This document shows, piece after piece, positions 24,359 through 32,651 of a stretch of DNA of 39,697 bases (position 1 is the first letter of the stretch; each line of letters opens with the position of its first letter). This DNA comes from Calditrichales bacterium (lineage in GTDB: Bacteria; Calditrichota; Calditrichia; Calditrichales; J004): NCBI GenBank assembly GCA_015493745.1, contig WGCN01000114.1, positions 1 to 39,697 of the forward strand, in the 5' to 3' direction. Position numbers and translations under genes: made by a program. The notes under the pieces were generated by a model. That model was given only the letters and a program-made list of their open reading frames with translations, was not told the origin of the DNA and made no database searches.

Positions 24359-27300
24359 TTATTCGGCAGAGTCAGCGGATGAATTTCCCTCCTCGTCGTC
24401 TGCAACGACCTCAGCCGCCAATCTCTTAACCTCGCGTCCTTTCCATAATTCATATATTGCCGGGATAACGATCAGCGTCAGAATGGTTGATGTCACCATA
24501 CCACCGATCATGGGCGCGGCAATCCGCTTCATAACCTGAGAACCGGTCCCGGTACCCCACATGATGGGAATCAATCCGGCCATAATGGCCAATACCGTCA
24601 TCATTTTCGGGCGTACACGGTTTACCGCCCCTTCGATAATGGCATGGTACAGGTCATTCATATTGCGCATCTTGCCCTTGTTTTTCATATCCTTGTAGGC
24701 CTGATCCAGATAGATAAGCATGATAACACCGGTTTCCGCGGCCACGCCGGCCAGGGCAATGAATCCCACACCCACCGCTACACTGAAGTTGTAGTCCAGT
24801 ATATACAGGTACCAGATACCCCCTACCAGTGAGAACGGGAGTGAAAGCATTACGATTACACTTTCCTGAATATTTTTAAAGTTGAAGTAGAGCAACAGGA
24901 AGATGATAACCAGGGTGATGGGGATCACCAGTTGCAGCCGCTTCTGGGCCCGCTCCATATACTCATACTGACCGGACCATACCAGGCTGTATCCTTCCGG
25001 AAACTTCACCTTTTCTTCCACCAGCTTACGGGCATTTTGTACATAGGTCCCCACGTCAATACCGCGGATATCCACATACAACCAGGCGGTGGTACGGGCA
25101 TTCTCGCTCTTTATCACCGGCGGGCCCTTTTTAATTTCAACATCAGCCACATAACTGAGAGGAATCTGTACCCCGGTAGGCGTTGGGATCAGTACACGCT
25201 TCAGGGCCTCTATGTTATCGCGCAACTCGCGGCTATAGCGAACATTGACCGGATAACGTTCCAGCCCTTCAACCGTGTAGGTAACATTCATACCCCCGAT
25301 GGCGGCCATGATCACTTCCTGCACCGCCCCCACGGTCAAACCGTAACGGGCCGCTTCCTGCCTGTTTATGTTCAGATCAAAATAGTTGCCACCCACCGCC
25401 TTGTCGGCAAAAACGCTCAGGGTGCCATCCACCTCCTTTATAACGGCGGAGATTTCTTCCCCCAGATCCGAAAGGGTTTGCAAATCGGAACCCATGATTT
25501 TAATACCGATCGGTGTTTTAATGCCTGTCGAAAGCATATCGATACGCGTCTTGATCGGCATGGTCCAGGCGTTGGTCAGTCCCGGAAATTTAATGGCGTT
25601 ATCCATCTCTTCAATGAGCTTTTCCACCGTCATACCGGGGCGCCACTGGTCTTTCGGCGCCAGCATAATGGTTGTCTCAATCATCGATAGCGGAGCCGGA
25701 TCGGTCGCCGTTTCGGCACGGCCGATTTTACCAAACACATGGTGCACCTCGGGAAAGGATTTTATGATCTTATCCGTTTGCTGCAATATTTCCTTGGCCT
25801 TGGTAATACTGATACCCGGGTCCGTCGTCGGCATATAAAGCAGATCACCCTCATCAAGCGGAGGCATGAATTCCGAGCCGATGTGCTCCACGGGATAGAT
25901 GGAGATGATCAGCACGACTACGGCGGCGATGATCGTGCTCCACTTAAAGCGCAGCACAAGATTGATAACCGGCCTGTAAGCTTTGATCAAAAAGCGATTG
26001 ATGGGGTTTTTCTCCTCCGGCATGATTTTACCGCGGATCAGATAGCCCATAAATACCGGCACCACGGTCAGGGCCAGCAAGGCGGCGGCGGCCATGGAGT
26101 ATGTTTTGGTAAAAGCCAGCGGCTTAAACAGGCGGCCTTCCTGGGCCTGCAGGGTAAACACCGGCAAAAAGGAGAGGGTAATAATCAAAAGGGAATAGAA
26201 AAGGGCCGGCCCCACCTCCTTGGAGGAGTCCAGAATAATTTGCCAGTGATCCTTCTTCCCTCCGTCATGCTCGATGTGCTTATGGGCGTTCTCTATCATT
26301 ACAATGGCCGCATCGACCATGGCTCCTATGGCTATGGCAATGCCGCTCAGGGACATAATATTGGCATTCAGTCCCTGCCATTTCATAACCAGGAAGGCCA
26401 TCAAAATACCAAGGGGCAGGGTCAGGATAGCCACAAAAGCGCTGCGAAAGTGCATCAGAAAGATTATGGTCACCAGGGCTACAACAAGGCTTTCTTCCAG
26501 CAGCTTATCCACCAGGTTGTCTATGGCGCGCTCAATCAGGGCGGAGCGGTCATAGGCGGTTTTTATGGTCACTCCTTCCGGCAGCCCTTTTTCCAGGTCT
26601 TTCAGCTTTTCCTTAACCAGTTCGATCGTTTTAAGGGCATTTTCACCAAAGCGCATAATTACAATGCCGCCGACCACTTCCCCCTCACCGTTCAGTTCAG
26701 CCAGACCACGCCGCAATTCCGGCCCGATATGCACATTGGCCACTTGTTGAATGGTAATAGGCGTACCGTCCTTATCCACGCCAATGGGGATGCTCTCTAT
26801 ATCCTGGATCGATTGGATATAACCCAGGCCGCGCACCATAAACTCGGTTTCACCCAGTTCCACCAGTTTTCCACCCACATCGTTGTTACTCTTTTGAATG
26901 GCCATGCGTACTTTTTGAATGGGAATATTGTAGGCCACCAGCTTGTTGGGATCCACCTCTACCTGGTATTGTTTCACATAGCCGCCGATACTGGCCACCT
27001 CGGAAACACCGGGGACACTGGTCAATTCATAACGCAGATACCAGTCCTGCATGGAACGCAGTTGCTGCAGGTCATATTCATCGCCGCCATCCAGAGTATA
27101 TTCATAGACCCAGCCCACACCGGTGGCGTCCGGTCCCAGCGATGGGGTAACACCCTGGGGCAACTTGCTGGAAACATAATTGAGATATTCCAAAACACGG
27201 CTGCGCGCCCAGTACATATCGGTGCCATCTTCAAAAATGATATATACAAACGAAAGGCCGAAAAAGGAGTAGCCGCGCACAACCTTGGCAAAAGGTACGG

Positions 27301-27523
27301 CCAGCATGGCACTGGTTAAGGGATAGGTAACCTGATCTTCCACTACCTGCGGCGCCTGCCCCGGATATTCGGTAAAAACAATAACCTGCACATCACTCAA
27401 ATCCGGAATCGCGTCCACCGGTGTTTCCAGAACGGCATAGATACCTCCCAGGGTAACAAAGGCCGTAAAGATAAGCACCAGAAAGCGATTCTTTATCGAG
27501 GCTTCTATAAGTTTTTCTAACAT
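24359..27523 (-). CDS. cusA: RND heavy-metal efflux pump, CusA type
   Basis: 1054 residues, normal length for HME-RND pumps. It is a twelve-helix inner-membrane, proton-driven antiporter exporting Cu(I)/Ag(I) through CusB and CusC. The fourth-helix motif is GAMVDAAIVMIENAHK (about residue 410), the version typical of the Cu/Ag subgroup rather than DGAVV of CzcA. Metal-path methionines occur in GSEFMPPLDEGDLLYMP, APLSMIETT and IDMLSTG, matching the CusA Met triad. It follows the CusB gene by about 100 bp. Substrate Cu/Ag is well supported by motif. Confidence 0.95.
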   Translation of the reverse strand: MLEKLIEASIKNRFLVLIFTAFVTLGGIYAVLETPVDAIPDLSDVQVIVFTEYPGQAPQVVEDQVTYPLTSAMLAVPFAKVVRGYSFFGLSFVYIIFEDGTDMYWARSRVLEYLNYVSSKLPQGVTPSLGPDATGVGWVYEYTLDGGDEYDLQQLRSMQDWYLRYELTSVPGVSEVASIGGYVKQYQVEVDPNKLVAYNIPIQKVRMAIQKSNNDVGGKLVELGETEFMVRGLGYIQSIQDIESIPIGVDKDGTPITIQQVANVHIGPELRRGLAELNGEGEVVGGIVIMRFGENALKTIELVKEKLKDLEKGLPEGVTIKTAYDRSALIERAIDNLVDKLLEESLVVALVTIIFLMHFRSAFVAILTLPLGILMAFLVMKWQGLNANIMSLSGIAIAIGAMVDAAIVMIENAHKHIEHDGGKKDHWQIILDSSKEVGPALFYSLLIITLSFLPVFTLQAQEGRLFKPLAFTKTYSMAAAALLALTVVPVFMGYLIRGKIMPEEKNPINRFLIKAYRPVINLVLRFKWSTIIAAVVVLIISIYPVEHIGSEFMPPLDEGDLLYMPTTDPGISITKAKEILQQTDKIIKSFPEVHHVFGKIGRAETATDPAPLSMIETTIMLAPKDQWRPGMTVEKLIEEMDNAIKFPGLTNAWTMPIKTRIDMLSTGIKTPIGIKIMGSDLQTLSDLGEEISAVIKEVDGTLSVFADKAVGGNYFDLNINRQEAARYGLTVGAVQEVIMAAIGGMNVTYTVEGLERYPVNVRYSRELRDNIEALKRVLIPTPTGVQIPLSYVADVEIKKGPPVIKSENARTTAWLYVDIRGIDVGTYVQNARKLVEEKVKFPEGYSLVWSGQYEYMERAQKRLQLVIPITLVIIFLLLYFNFKNIQESVIVMLSLPFSLVGGIWYLYILDYNFSVAVGVGFIALAGVAAETGVIMLIYLDQAYKDMKNKGKMRNMNDLYHAIIEGAVNRVRPKMMTVLAIMAGLIPIMWGTGTGSQVMKRIAAPMIGGMVTSTILTLIVIPAIYELWKGREVKRLAAEVVADDEEGNSSADSAE

Positions 27524-27626
27524 GAGTCATCTCCATAGGGGTTTTCACTTTCTGAAAACCCATTACATTTTGAGTTCAATATTGTTATTCGGTTCACTGA
27601 CATTAAGTCTGTTTCACACAAGAGCA

Positions 27627-29297
27627 TCAATGATCACCATGATCATCCTTCTCCATATTTCCCTTGCCGCTCATATCCATGCCGTCACCACATTTCATAT
27701 CGCCCTCACTACTTTTCTCATGATCATCCATATCACGGGACATTTTCTTTTTGCCTTCCATATCCATACCGTCGCCGCATTTCATCTCGCCGCCGGCATC
27801 CTGATCATGCTTCTCCATCTTTTCATCCTGAGCGGGAGCCGCTGTTTTTACCGCTCCGCCCTTTTCCTTTTTAACGCTTTTACCGGCGGATTTGGCGGCC
27901 AGCATTTTCTGTATCGCCTCCTGCAGCCTGCTTTCGCTATCGAGCAGGAATTGTGCGGAGACGACAATCTTTTCACCTTCAAAAATTCCGGAGATGATAC
28001 GTACTTTGCCGTCCTCGCTCTCTTCGCCCAGGATCACATCACGCGGTTCAAAGCGGCCCTTATCCCGGTTAATGAAAACCAGATTACGCTGCCCGGAACG
28101 GATCACCGCTTCGCTGGGCACCACCAGGGCATTATGTATGGGAGGGGTTTGGATATTGATATTGGCATACATACCCGGCTTTAACTGGATACCGGGGTTG
28201 TTGAATTCCAGACGTACCTTGATATCACGCGCCTTCTCATCCAGATAAGGATAAATATAGGTGACATGTCCCTCAAAGGTTTTTCCCGGCAGATAGGAAA
28301 GCTCCATCTCCGCCGGTGACCCCACCTTGACCCAGGGGGCCTCATTGTCATAAATACTGACATCCACCCATACGGTTGAGAGATCAGCGATGTGATACAG
28401 GGTCATGCCAGCTTTTACATACTGTCCTTCATCGGCATTTTTCTTGATTATTACGCCGCTGTGCGGAGCCTCCAGGGCCAGGGTCTTACGCACCTTGCCG
28501 CTTTGCTCCAGTTCACGGATGGCCGATTCGGGAATATCCCAATACTCCAGCCGCTGGCGGGAGGCTTTCACCAAAGACTCGGCCCCGTCGCGGATGGAGG
28601 AAAACTTACTATCGCCAACCTGTTGCTTGTTTTTCAAAGCCAACAGATATTCCTGTTGGGTGGTTACCAGCTCGGGAGAATAAATTTCCAAAAGTTCCTG
28701 TCCTTTTTTGACTTCCTCGCCGGTATAATTGACGATTAAATCTTCTATCCAGCCCGAAATCCTGGTCGACACGGCATAGATATTTTCTTCATTATAACCG
28801 ATCTTACCCACCGTTCTGATCACCCGGCTAAAGTCACGTCTTTCAACGAAAGCCATGCGCACGCCCATGTTTTGCACAGTGGTGGGGTCTATTTTTATGG
28901 AGCTTCCGGAAGAGACCTCGTCATCGTATACCGGTACCAGATCCATACCCATCTTTGATTTTCCGGGTTTATCATAAATCTCGGTGGGATTCATCGGCGC
29001 TTGCCAGTAAAGGATTTTACGCTCTCCCTTGGGCTTGTTGCTTTCTTCCGCCCGGTCCTGGGAACCGCTGTTTTTAACCGGTACCAGATTCATACCGCAT
29101 TTGGGGCATTGGCCCGGCTCATCAACGATTACTTCCGGGTGCATACCGCATGTCCACAACTGGTTTTCATCATGTTCATGTTCCACGTTTGCTTTTTCAT
29201 CCGTCGCCGGTTTTTCATCGGAACTGCATGAGACAAACAGAAGGGGTAAAAGAGCTGCGCCTCCTATCAGTAATCGTTTGATCCATTTCCTGTTCAT
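27627..29297 (-). CDS. cusB: RND periplasmic adaptor, CusB type, with metal-binding N- and C-terminal extensions
   Basis: About 556 residues. The start is placed at MNRKW, which has GGAGG at good spacing. The signal peptide carries lipobox FVSC. Two heavy-metal-binding modules follow: TCGMHPEV...CPKCGMNLVPV and the degenerate APMNPTEIYDKPGKSKMGMDLVPVY that is typical of CusB. Next come the barrel-sandwich hybrid and coiled-coil hairpin (about 160-330), then the MFP domain ending near residue 460. The C-terminal 90 residues are Lys/Asp/Met/His-rich, with a repeated MKCGDGMDM motif at two places. The tail probably collects metal. It is adjacent to the TolC partner, separated by 41 bp. Confidence 0.93.
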   Translation of the reverse strand: MNRKWIKRLLIGGAALLPLLFVSCSSDEKPATDEKANVEHEHDENQLWTCGMHPEVIVDEPGQCPKCGMNLVPVKNSGSQDRAEESNKPKGERKILYWQAPMNPTEIYDKPGKSKMGMDLVPVYDDEVSSGSSIKIDPTTVQNMGVRMAFVERRDFSRVIRTVGKIGYNEENIYAVSTRISGWIEDLIVNYTGEEVKKGQELLEIYSPELVTTQQEYLLALKNKQQVGDSKFSSIRDGAESLVKASRQRLEYWDIPESAIRELEQSGKVRKTLALEAPHSGVIIKKNADEGQYVKAGMTLYHIADLSTVWVDVSIYDNEAPWVKVGSPAEMELSYLPGKTFEGHVTYIYPYLDEKARDIKVRLEFNNPGIQLKPGMYANINIQTPPIHNALVVPSEAVIRSGQRNLVFINRDKGRFEPRDVILGEESEDGKVRIISGIFEGEKIVVSAQFLLDSESRLQEAIQKMLAAKSAGKSVKKEKGGAVKTAAPAQDEKMEKHDQDAGGEMKCGDGMDMEGKKKMSRDMDDHEKSSEGDMKCGDGMDMSGKGNMEKDDHGDH

Positions 29298-29338
29298 TAC
29301 TACCTCCGTTACATTTACATTTGTTTTCTTATTCATTG

Positions 29339-30613
29339 TTAATTTCCACTGGCGGACAATATGTCGCCTGTCAGGTATTCCAGTTCCGCCACATTTTTAT
29401 TGTAATCGCTCAGAATGCGGGCATATTCCAGTTCCAGATTGAACAGGGTCATCTGATTATTGACCAGTGTTAAAAAGTCTACCTTATCGGTCTGATAACC
29501 GATCATGGCCGATTGCAGCGCCTGGGTGGCCTGCGGAATGATACCGGACTCATATAAGTCCACGCGCTCATCCAGTTTTAAATGCTCGCTGATGGCATTA
29601 TCCAGCGCGGAGAATGTCTGTAGCTTCACATTTTGATAGCGCTCTTCCACCGATTGTTTTAACAACGTGGTTTCTTCCACCCGTTTACGCTGCTTGCGCC
29701 AAAAATAGAGGGGGATATTCAGGGTCACCCCGGCGGACAGGAAGTCCACGCCGCCCATGCCCGATTGCAACACATCGCGCTGACTGTAAGCGGCAAAAAC
29801 CGAAAAGTCCGGCCAATATTGTTTCTCCGCCAGGGATATTTTTTCCCGGCTTTGATCAATGCGCGATTCCCAGGCCTTAAAAAGGGGTTTGTTATTTAAA
29901 ATAAGCTGCTCCAGATCATCACGGTTCAGGCTGAAGGGCTTGTAAACCAGCGGGCTTGTTTTGGCCAGCGGCTGATCAATCGGCCGGTTAAGCAGCGCGT
30001 TCATACGAGACTCCACCTCTTCGCGCTTCTGACGCAGGTCGATCAGTTTGTCTTCCATTTTGGAGAGTTCCACCTGTGCCTTCAGCACATCCTGCTGCAA
30101 TCCCCGCCCCACGGCATATTTTTGCTCGGCGATGGCCACAAATTCGGTTAACAGCTTACGGTTCTTCTCCGTGGTTCTTATGGCCTCATCTACAAAGTAA
30201 AGCTTGTAGTAGGTTACCTTAATATTACGTATCAATTGCCATCTTAACTCCTCCCAGTTGGCCTGGGAAACATTGGCCCCTTTGCGGGCAATGTTCTCTT
30301 TTAGGGAAAGCTTTCCCGGAAAGGGGAAGGTCTGCTTTACAGCCAGTTGTTTCCCGGTCATGGGCTCCTGGTCAAACACAAAGTTGTCAACCGGTAAATT
30401 CAGAACATTCAAACTGACCATCGGGTCAGGCAGGGAACCGGCCTGAGGCACCCGGGCCTCATCCGCGCGGGACTTTGTATAAAAGGCTTTCACCTGCGGG
30501 TTATTTTCTAATCCTTCTTCGATCAGGTTTTCCAGAACCAGCACATTTTTAGTTTCTTGTCCTACACCGATTCCGACACATATCAACAAGAAGAACAACC
30601 ATTGTCTTCGCAT
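29339..30613 (-). CDS. TolC-family outer-membrane efflux protein, CusC-like
   Basis: 424 residues with signal peptide MRRQWLFFLLICVGIGVG. It shows the two-fold helical repeat of TolC proteins (NPQVKAFYTKSRADEARVPQAGSLPDP; later ESRIDQSREKISLAEKQYWPDF), with beta-strand pairs following each. It forms the outer-membrane exit duct of the Cus complex. There is no lipobox Cys, unlike E. coli CusC. It lies 16 bp after the small membrane protein gene. Confidence 0.92.
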   Translation of the reverse strand: MRRQWLFFLLICVGIGVGQETKNVLVLENLIEEGLENNPQVKAFYTKSRADEARVPQAGSLPDPMVSLNVLNLPVDNFVFDQEPMTGKQLAVKQTFPFPGKLSLKENIARKGANVSQANWEELRWQLIRNIKVTYYKLYFVDEAIRTTEKNRKLLTEFVAIAEQKYAVGRGLQQDVLKAQVELSKMEDKLIDLRQKREEVESRMNALLNRPIDQPLAKTSPLVYKPFSLNRDDLEQLILNNKPLFKAWESRIDQSREKISLAEKQYWPDFSVFAAYSQRDVLQSGMGGVDFLSAGVTLNIPLYFWRKQRKRVEETTLLKQSVEERYQNVKLQTFSALDNAISEHLKLDERVDLYESGIIPQATQALQSAMIGYQTDKVDFLTLVNNQMTLFNLELEYARILSDYNKNVAELEYLTGDILSASGN

Positions 30614-30629
30614 TAATTCAATCCTCCGC

Positions 30630-30944
30630 TTATAACGTTTTTACTCTGTTTTTTGAATTTACTTTTATATTTCTTCTTACATAAAAAAGGGCGCCGACAA
30701 CCATAAGCAGGCTGGCCCACCATAAAAAGGCGTATCCCCGGATGTAACTATCCAGCAGGTGGTGGGCGGAAGTTCCGGGAAGATGACTGTGCGATGCGCT
30801 CTCATCCTCCAGAACCGGCTCATCCGCGTTGAATACGCGATGATAGATGCAGGTATAGTTTTCACTGAGGGGAAAAGGAAAGAAAAACAGACCTCCCAGA
30901 ATCCCTGTCAGCAAAACCACTATGGCTAAACGTCGTGTGTTCAT
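30630..30944 (-). CDS. Small two-helix membrane protein, first gene of the Cus operon
   Basis: 104 residues: helix 1 at about 6-24, a loop of about 45 residues outside the membrane with one Cys, acidic residues and several His (SASHSHLPGTSAHHLLDS), helix 2 at about 71-90, then a basic tail. The His-rich outer loop fits metal binding. No family is recognised. It is the first gene behind the sigma-54-type promoter at 30985-31000. Confidence 0.75.
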   Translation of the reverse strand: MNTRRLAIVVLLTGILGGLFFFPFPLSENYTCIYHRVFNADEPVLEDESASHSHLPGTSAHHLLDSYIRGYAFLWWASLLMVVGALFYVRRNIKVNSKNRVKTL

Positions 30945-30984
30945 ATTTTTTCCGGCTTACTTCTTTCGTATGCCCCCTCTTTAT

Positions 30985-31000
30985 GTCAATTGCTGTGCCA
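30985..31000 (-). promoter_or_regulatory. Sigma-54-type promoter of the Cus operon
   Basis: Minus strand TGGCAC-N5-TTGAC; perfect -24 box, correct spacing, TTGA instead of TTGC at -12. It lies 41 bp before the first gene, with the palindrome pair 129-166 bp upstream. Confidence 0.72.
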
Positions 31001-31128
31001 AGAATTTCAGGGAACGGAGCCTGAAGGGAGAATTCATTATAACATGCTGTTTTATAAGCACTTAAAGAATATCATTCTTATCGGGGGCATTAAATGAAAA
31101 TATGACGTCCGCTGAAGAAAGGATGATA

Positions 31129-31166
31129 TGTAGAATATTCTACAAGTTATTGAAGAATTGTATACA
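31129..31166. promoter_or_regulatory. Paired 16-bp palindromic operators (set 5)
   Basis: TGTAGAATATTCTACA at 31129-31144, a perfect palindrome and the best copy, with TGAAGAATTGTATACA at 31151-31166, 22 bp apart. They lie between the stop of the response-regulator gene and the Cus promoter. Confidence 0.82.
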
Positions 31167-31234
31167 ACCCGGCCGCCATCTCACGGCAGAAGTGTTGACC
31201 GGAGCAGGGGAAGGCCGGGAGGGAAGAAATGGGC

Positions 31235-32578
31235 TTAATCCAGACCCAGTTTTTTTAAACGGTACAACAGGACATGTCTCGGAATTTGCAACATCCGCGC
31301 CGCCTGGGACTGATTGCCGGAGCTCCTTTCCAGCACCTCCTTTATGACCAGACGTTCGATGGCATCCAGCGATATGCCTTCCTCCGGTATTTTGATGGAG
31401 AAGGTGGAGGGGTCATGACCCTCCAGTTGAATATATTCGGGTAAATCGGCCATGGTGATCGTATTGTCCGTGGCCAGGGTCACCATGCGCTCGATGATAT
31501 TTTCCAACTCCCGCACATTACCGGGCCAGTCATAAAGCTGAAGCGCCTTGATAACTTCCGGAGATATGGAATAAGCAACATCGCCATAATTCTTTTTAAG
31601 AAAAAAATCGATCAAAAAGGGAATATCCTCTTTCCGGTCGCGCAGGGCCGGCAGGTTTATGGGCACTACACTCAGCCGGTAATATAAATCTTCCCTGAAC
31701 TTTTTTTGCTTTACCAAATCCATCAGATTTTGATTGGTGGCGGCAATGACCCGCACATCCACATGGATGGGTTTGCTGCCCCCGACACGGTCAAACTCAT
31801 GTTCCTGCAACACCCGCAGCAGTTTGGCCTGCAACTCCTCGTGTAAGTCTCCGATCTCATCCAGGAAAATGGTGCCCCCGTCGGCCTGTTCAAACTTTCC
31901 GGCCCGGTCTTTTACGGCCCCGGTAAAGGCCCCTTTTACATGGCCAAACAATTCGCTCTCCAGCAAATTATTGGGGATGGAGGGACAGTTTACGGTAACC
32001 AGCGGCTTGTCTTTGCGCGGACTGTTATAGTGGATGGCCCGGGCAATCAGTTCCTTGCCGGTACCGCTTTCTCCCAAAATCAAAACCGTGGCGTTGCTGG
32101 CGGCCACCTTTTGGGTAATACGCAACACATTTTGCATCGGCCCGCTATTGGCCACCATGTTATCAAAACGGAATTTATCGGTCAGCTCCGTTTTCAGTTC
32201 TATGTTTTCCGATTGCAAACTGCGCAAACGCACCGCCTTTTCAATGGTAAACAAGAGCTGCTCCTGACCAAAAGGCTTGGAGATATAATCGTCGGCACCC
32301 AGCCGGCAAGCCTCTATGGCATTATCCACACTGCCATAGGCCGTAATCATAATTATTACCGTTTGCGTGCTTATACGGCGCACTTCCTTTAAAACATCTA
32401 TTCCGGAAACATCCGGCATCTGGATATCGGTAATTACGATATCATGGCGGCCCTTTTTGAATTGGGCGATACCATCGCTGCCGTTGGCGCACTGATCCAC
32501 TTTATAGCCGTTTTTTTCCAATTGATAGCCGATGACTTTATTCAGATTAAAATCATCATCAATAAGAAGTACTCTCAT
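31235..32578 (-). CDS. Sigma-54-dependent response regulator, NtrC family
   Basis: 447 residues. The receiver domain covers 1-120 with acidic pocket DDD (7-9), phospho-acceptor Asp51 in ITDIQMP, and switch Lys in ISKPFG. The AAA+ domain (about 140-375) has Walker A GESGTGKE, the GAFTGA loop that contacts sigma-54, Walker B GGTIFLDEIGDL and a terminal arginine-finger region. The C-terminal Fis-type helix-turn-helix (GNQSQAARMLQIPRHVLLYRLKKLG) binds DNA palindromes. It activates sigma-54 promoters after phosphorylation by the adjacent kinase. The palindromes in this window are the most likely targets. Its gene ends about 70 bp before operator set 5. Confidence 0.95.
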   Translation of the reverse strand: MRVLLIDDDFNLNKVIGYQLEKNGYKVDQCANGSDGIAQFKKGRHDIVITDIQMPDVSGIDVLKEVRRISTQTVIIMITAYGSVDNAIEACRLGADDYISKPFGQEQLLFTIEKAVRLRSLQSENIELKTELTDKFRFDNMVANSGPMQNVLRITQKVAASNATVLILGESGTGKELIARAIHYNSPRKDKPLVTVNCPSIPNNLLESELFGHVKGAFTGAVKDRAGKFEQADGGTIFLDEIGDLHEELQAKLLRVLQEHEFDRVGGSKPIHVDVRVIAATNQNLMDLVKQKKFREDLYYRLSVVPINLPALRDRKEDIPFLIDFFLKKNYGDVAYSISPEVIKALQLYDWPGNVRELENIIERMVTLATDNTITMADLPEYIQLEGHDPSTFSIKIPEEGISLDAIERLVIKEVLERSSGNQSQAARMLQIPRHVLLYRLKKLGLD

Positions 32579-32651
32579 ACAAACCTCTGTAGTATAGGCC
32601 CGCTATTCCTTACCGGGCGGTGTAAACGCTGTAAACACTCCTGCAGGCTTG

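Noticed and set aside
25739..27319. 526-codon plus-strand frame opposite cusA
   Set aside because: It is the antisense shadow of a clear CusA gene, with His/Gln-rich composition caused by the codons of the true strand.
27522..28184. 220-codon plus-strand frame opposite the cusB tail
   Set aside because: Its hydrophobic and His-rich look comes from reading the Met/Asp/His codons of cusB backwards; no ribosome site.
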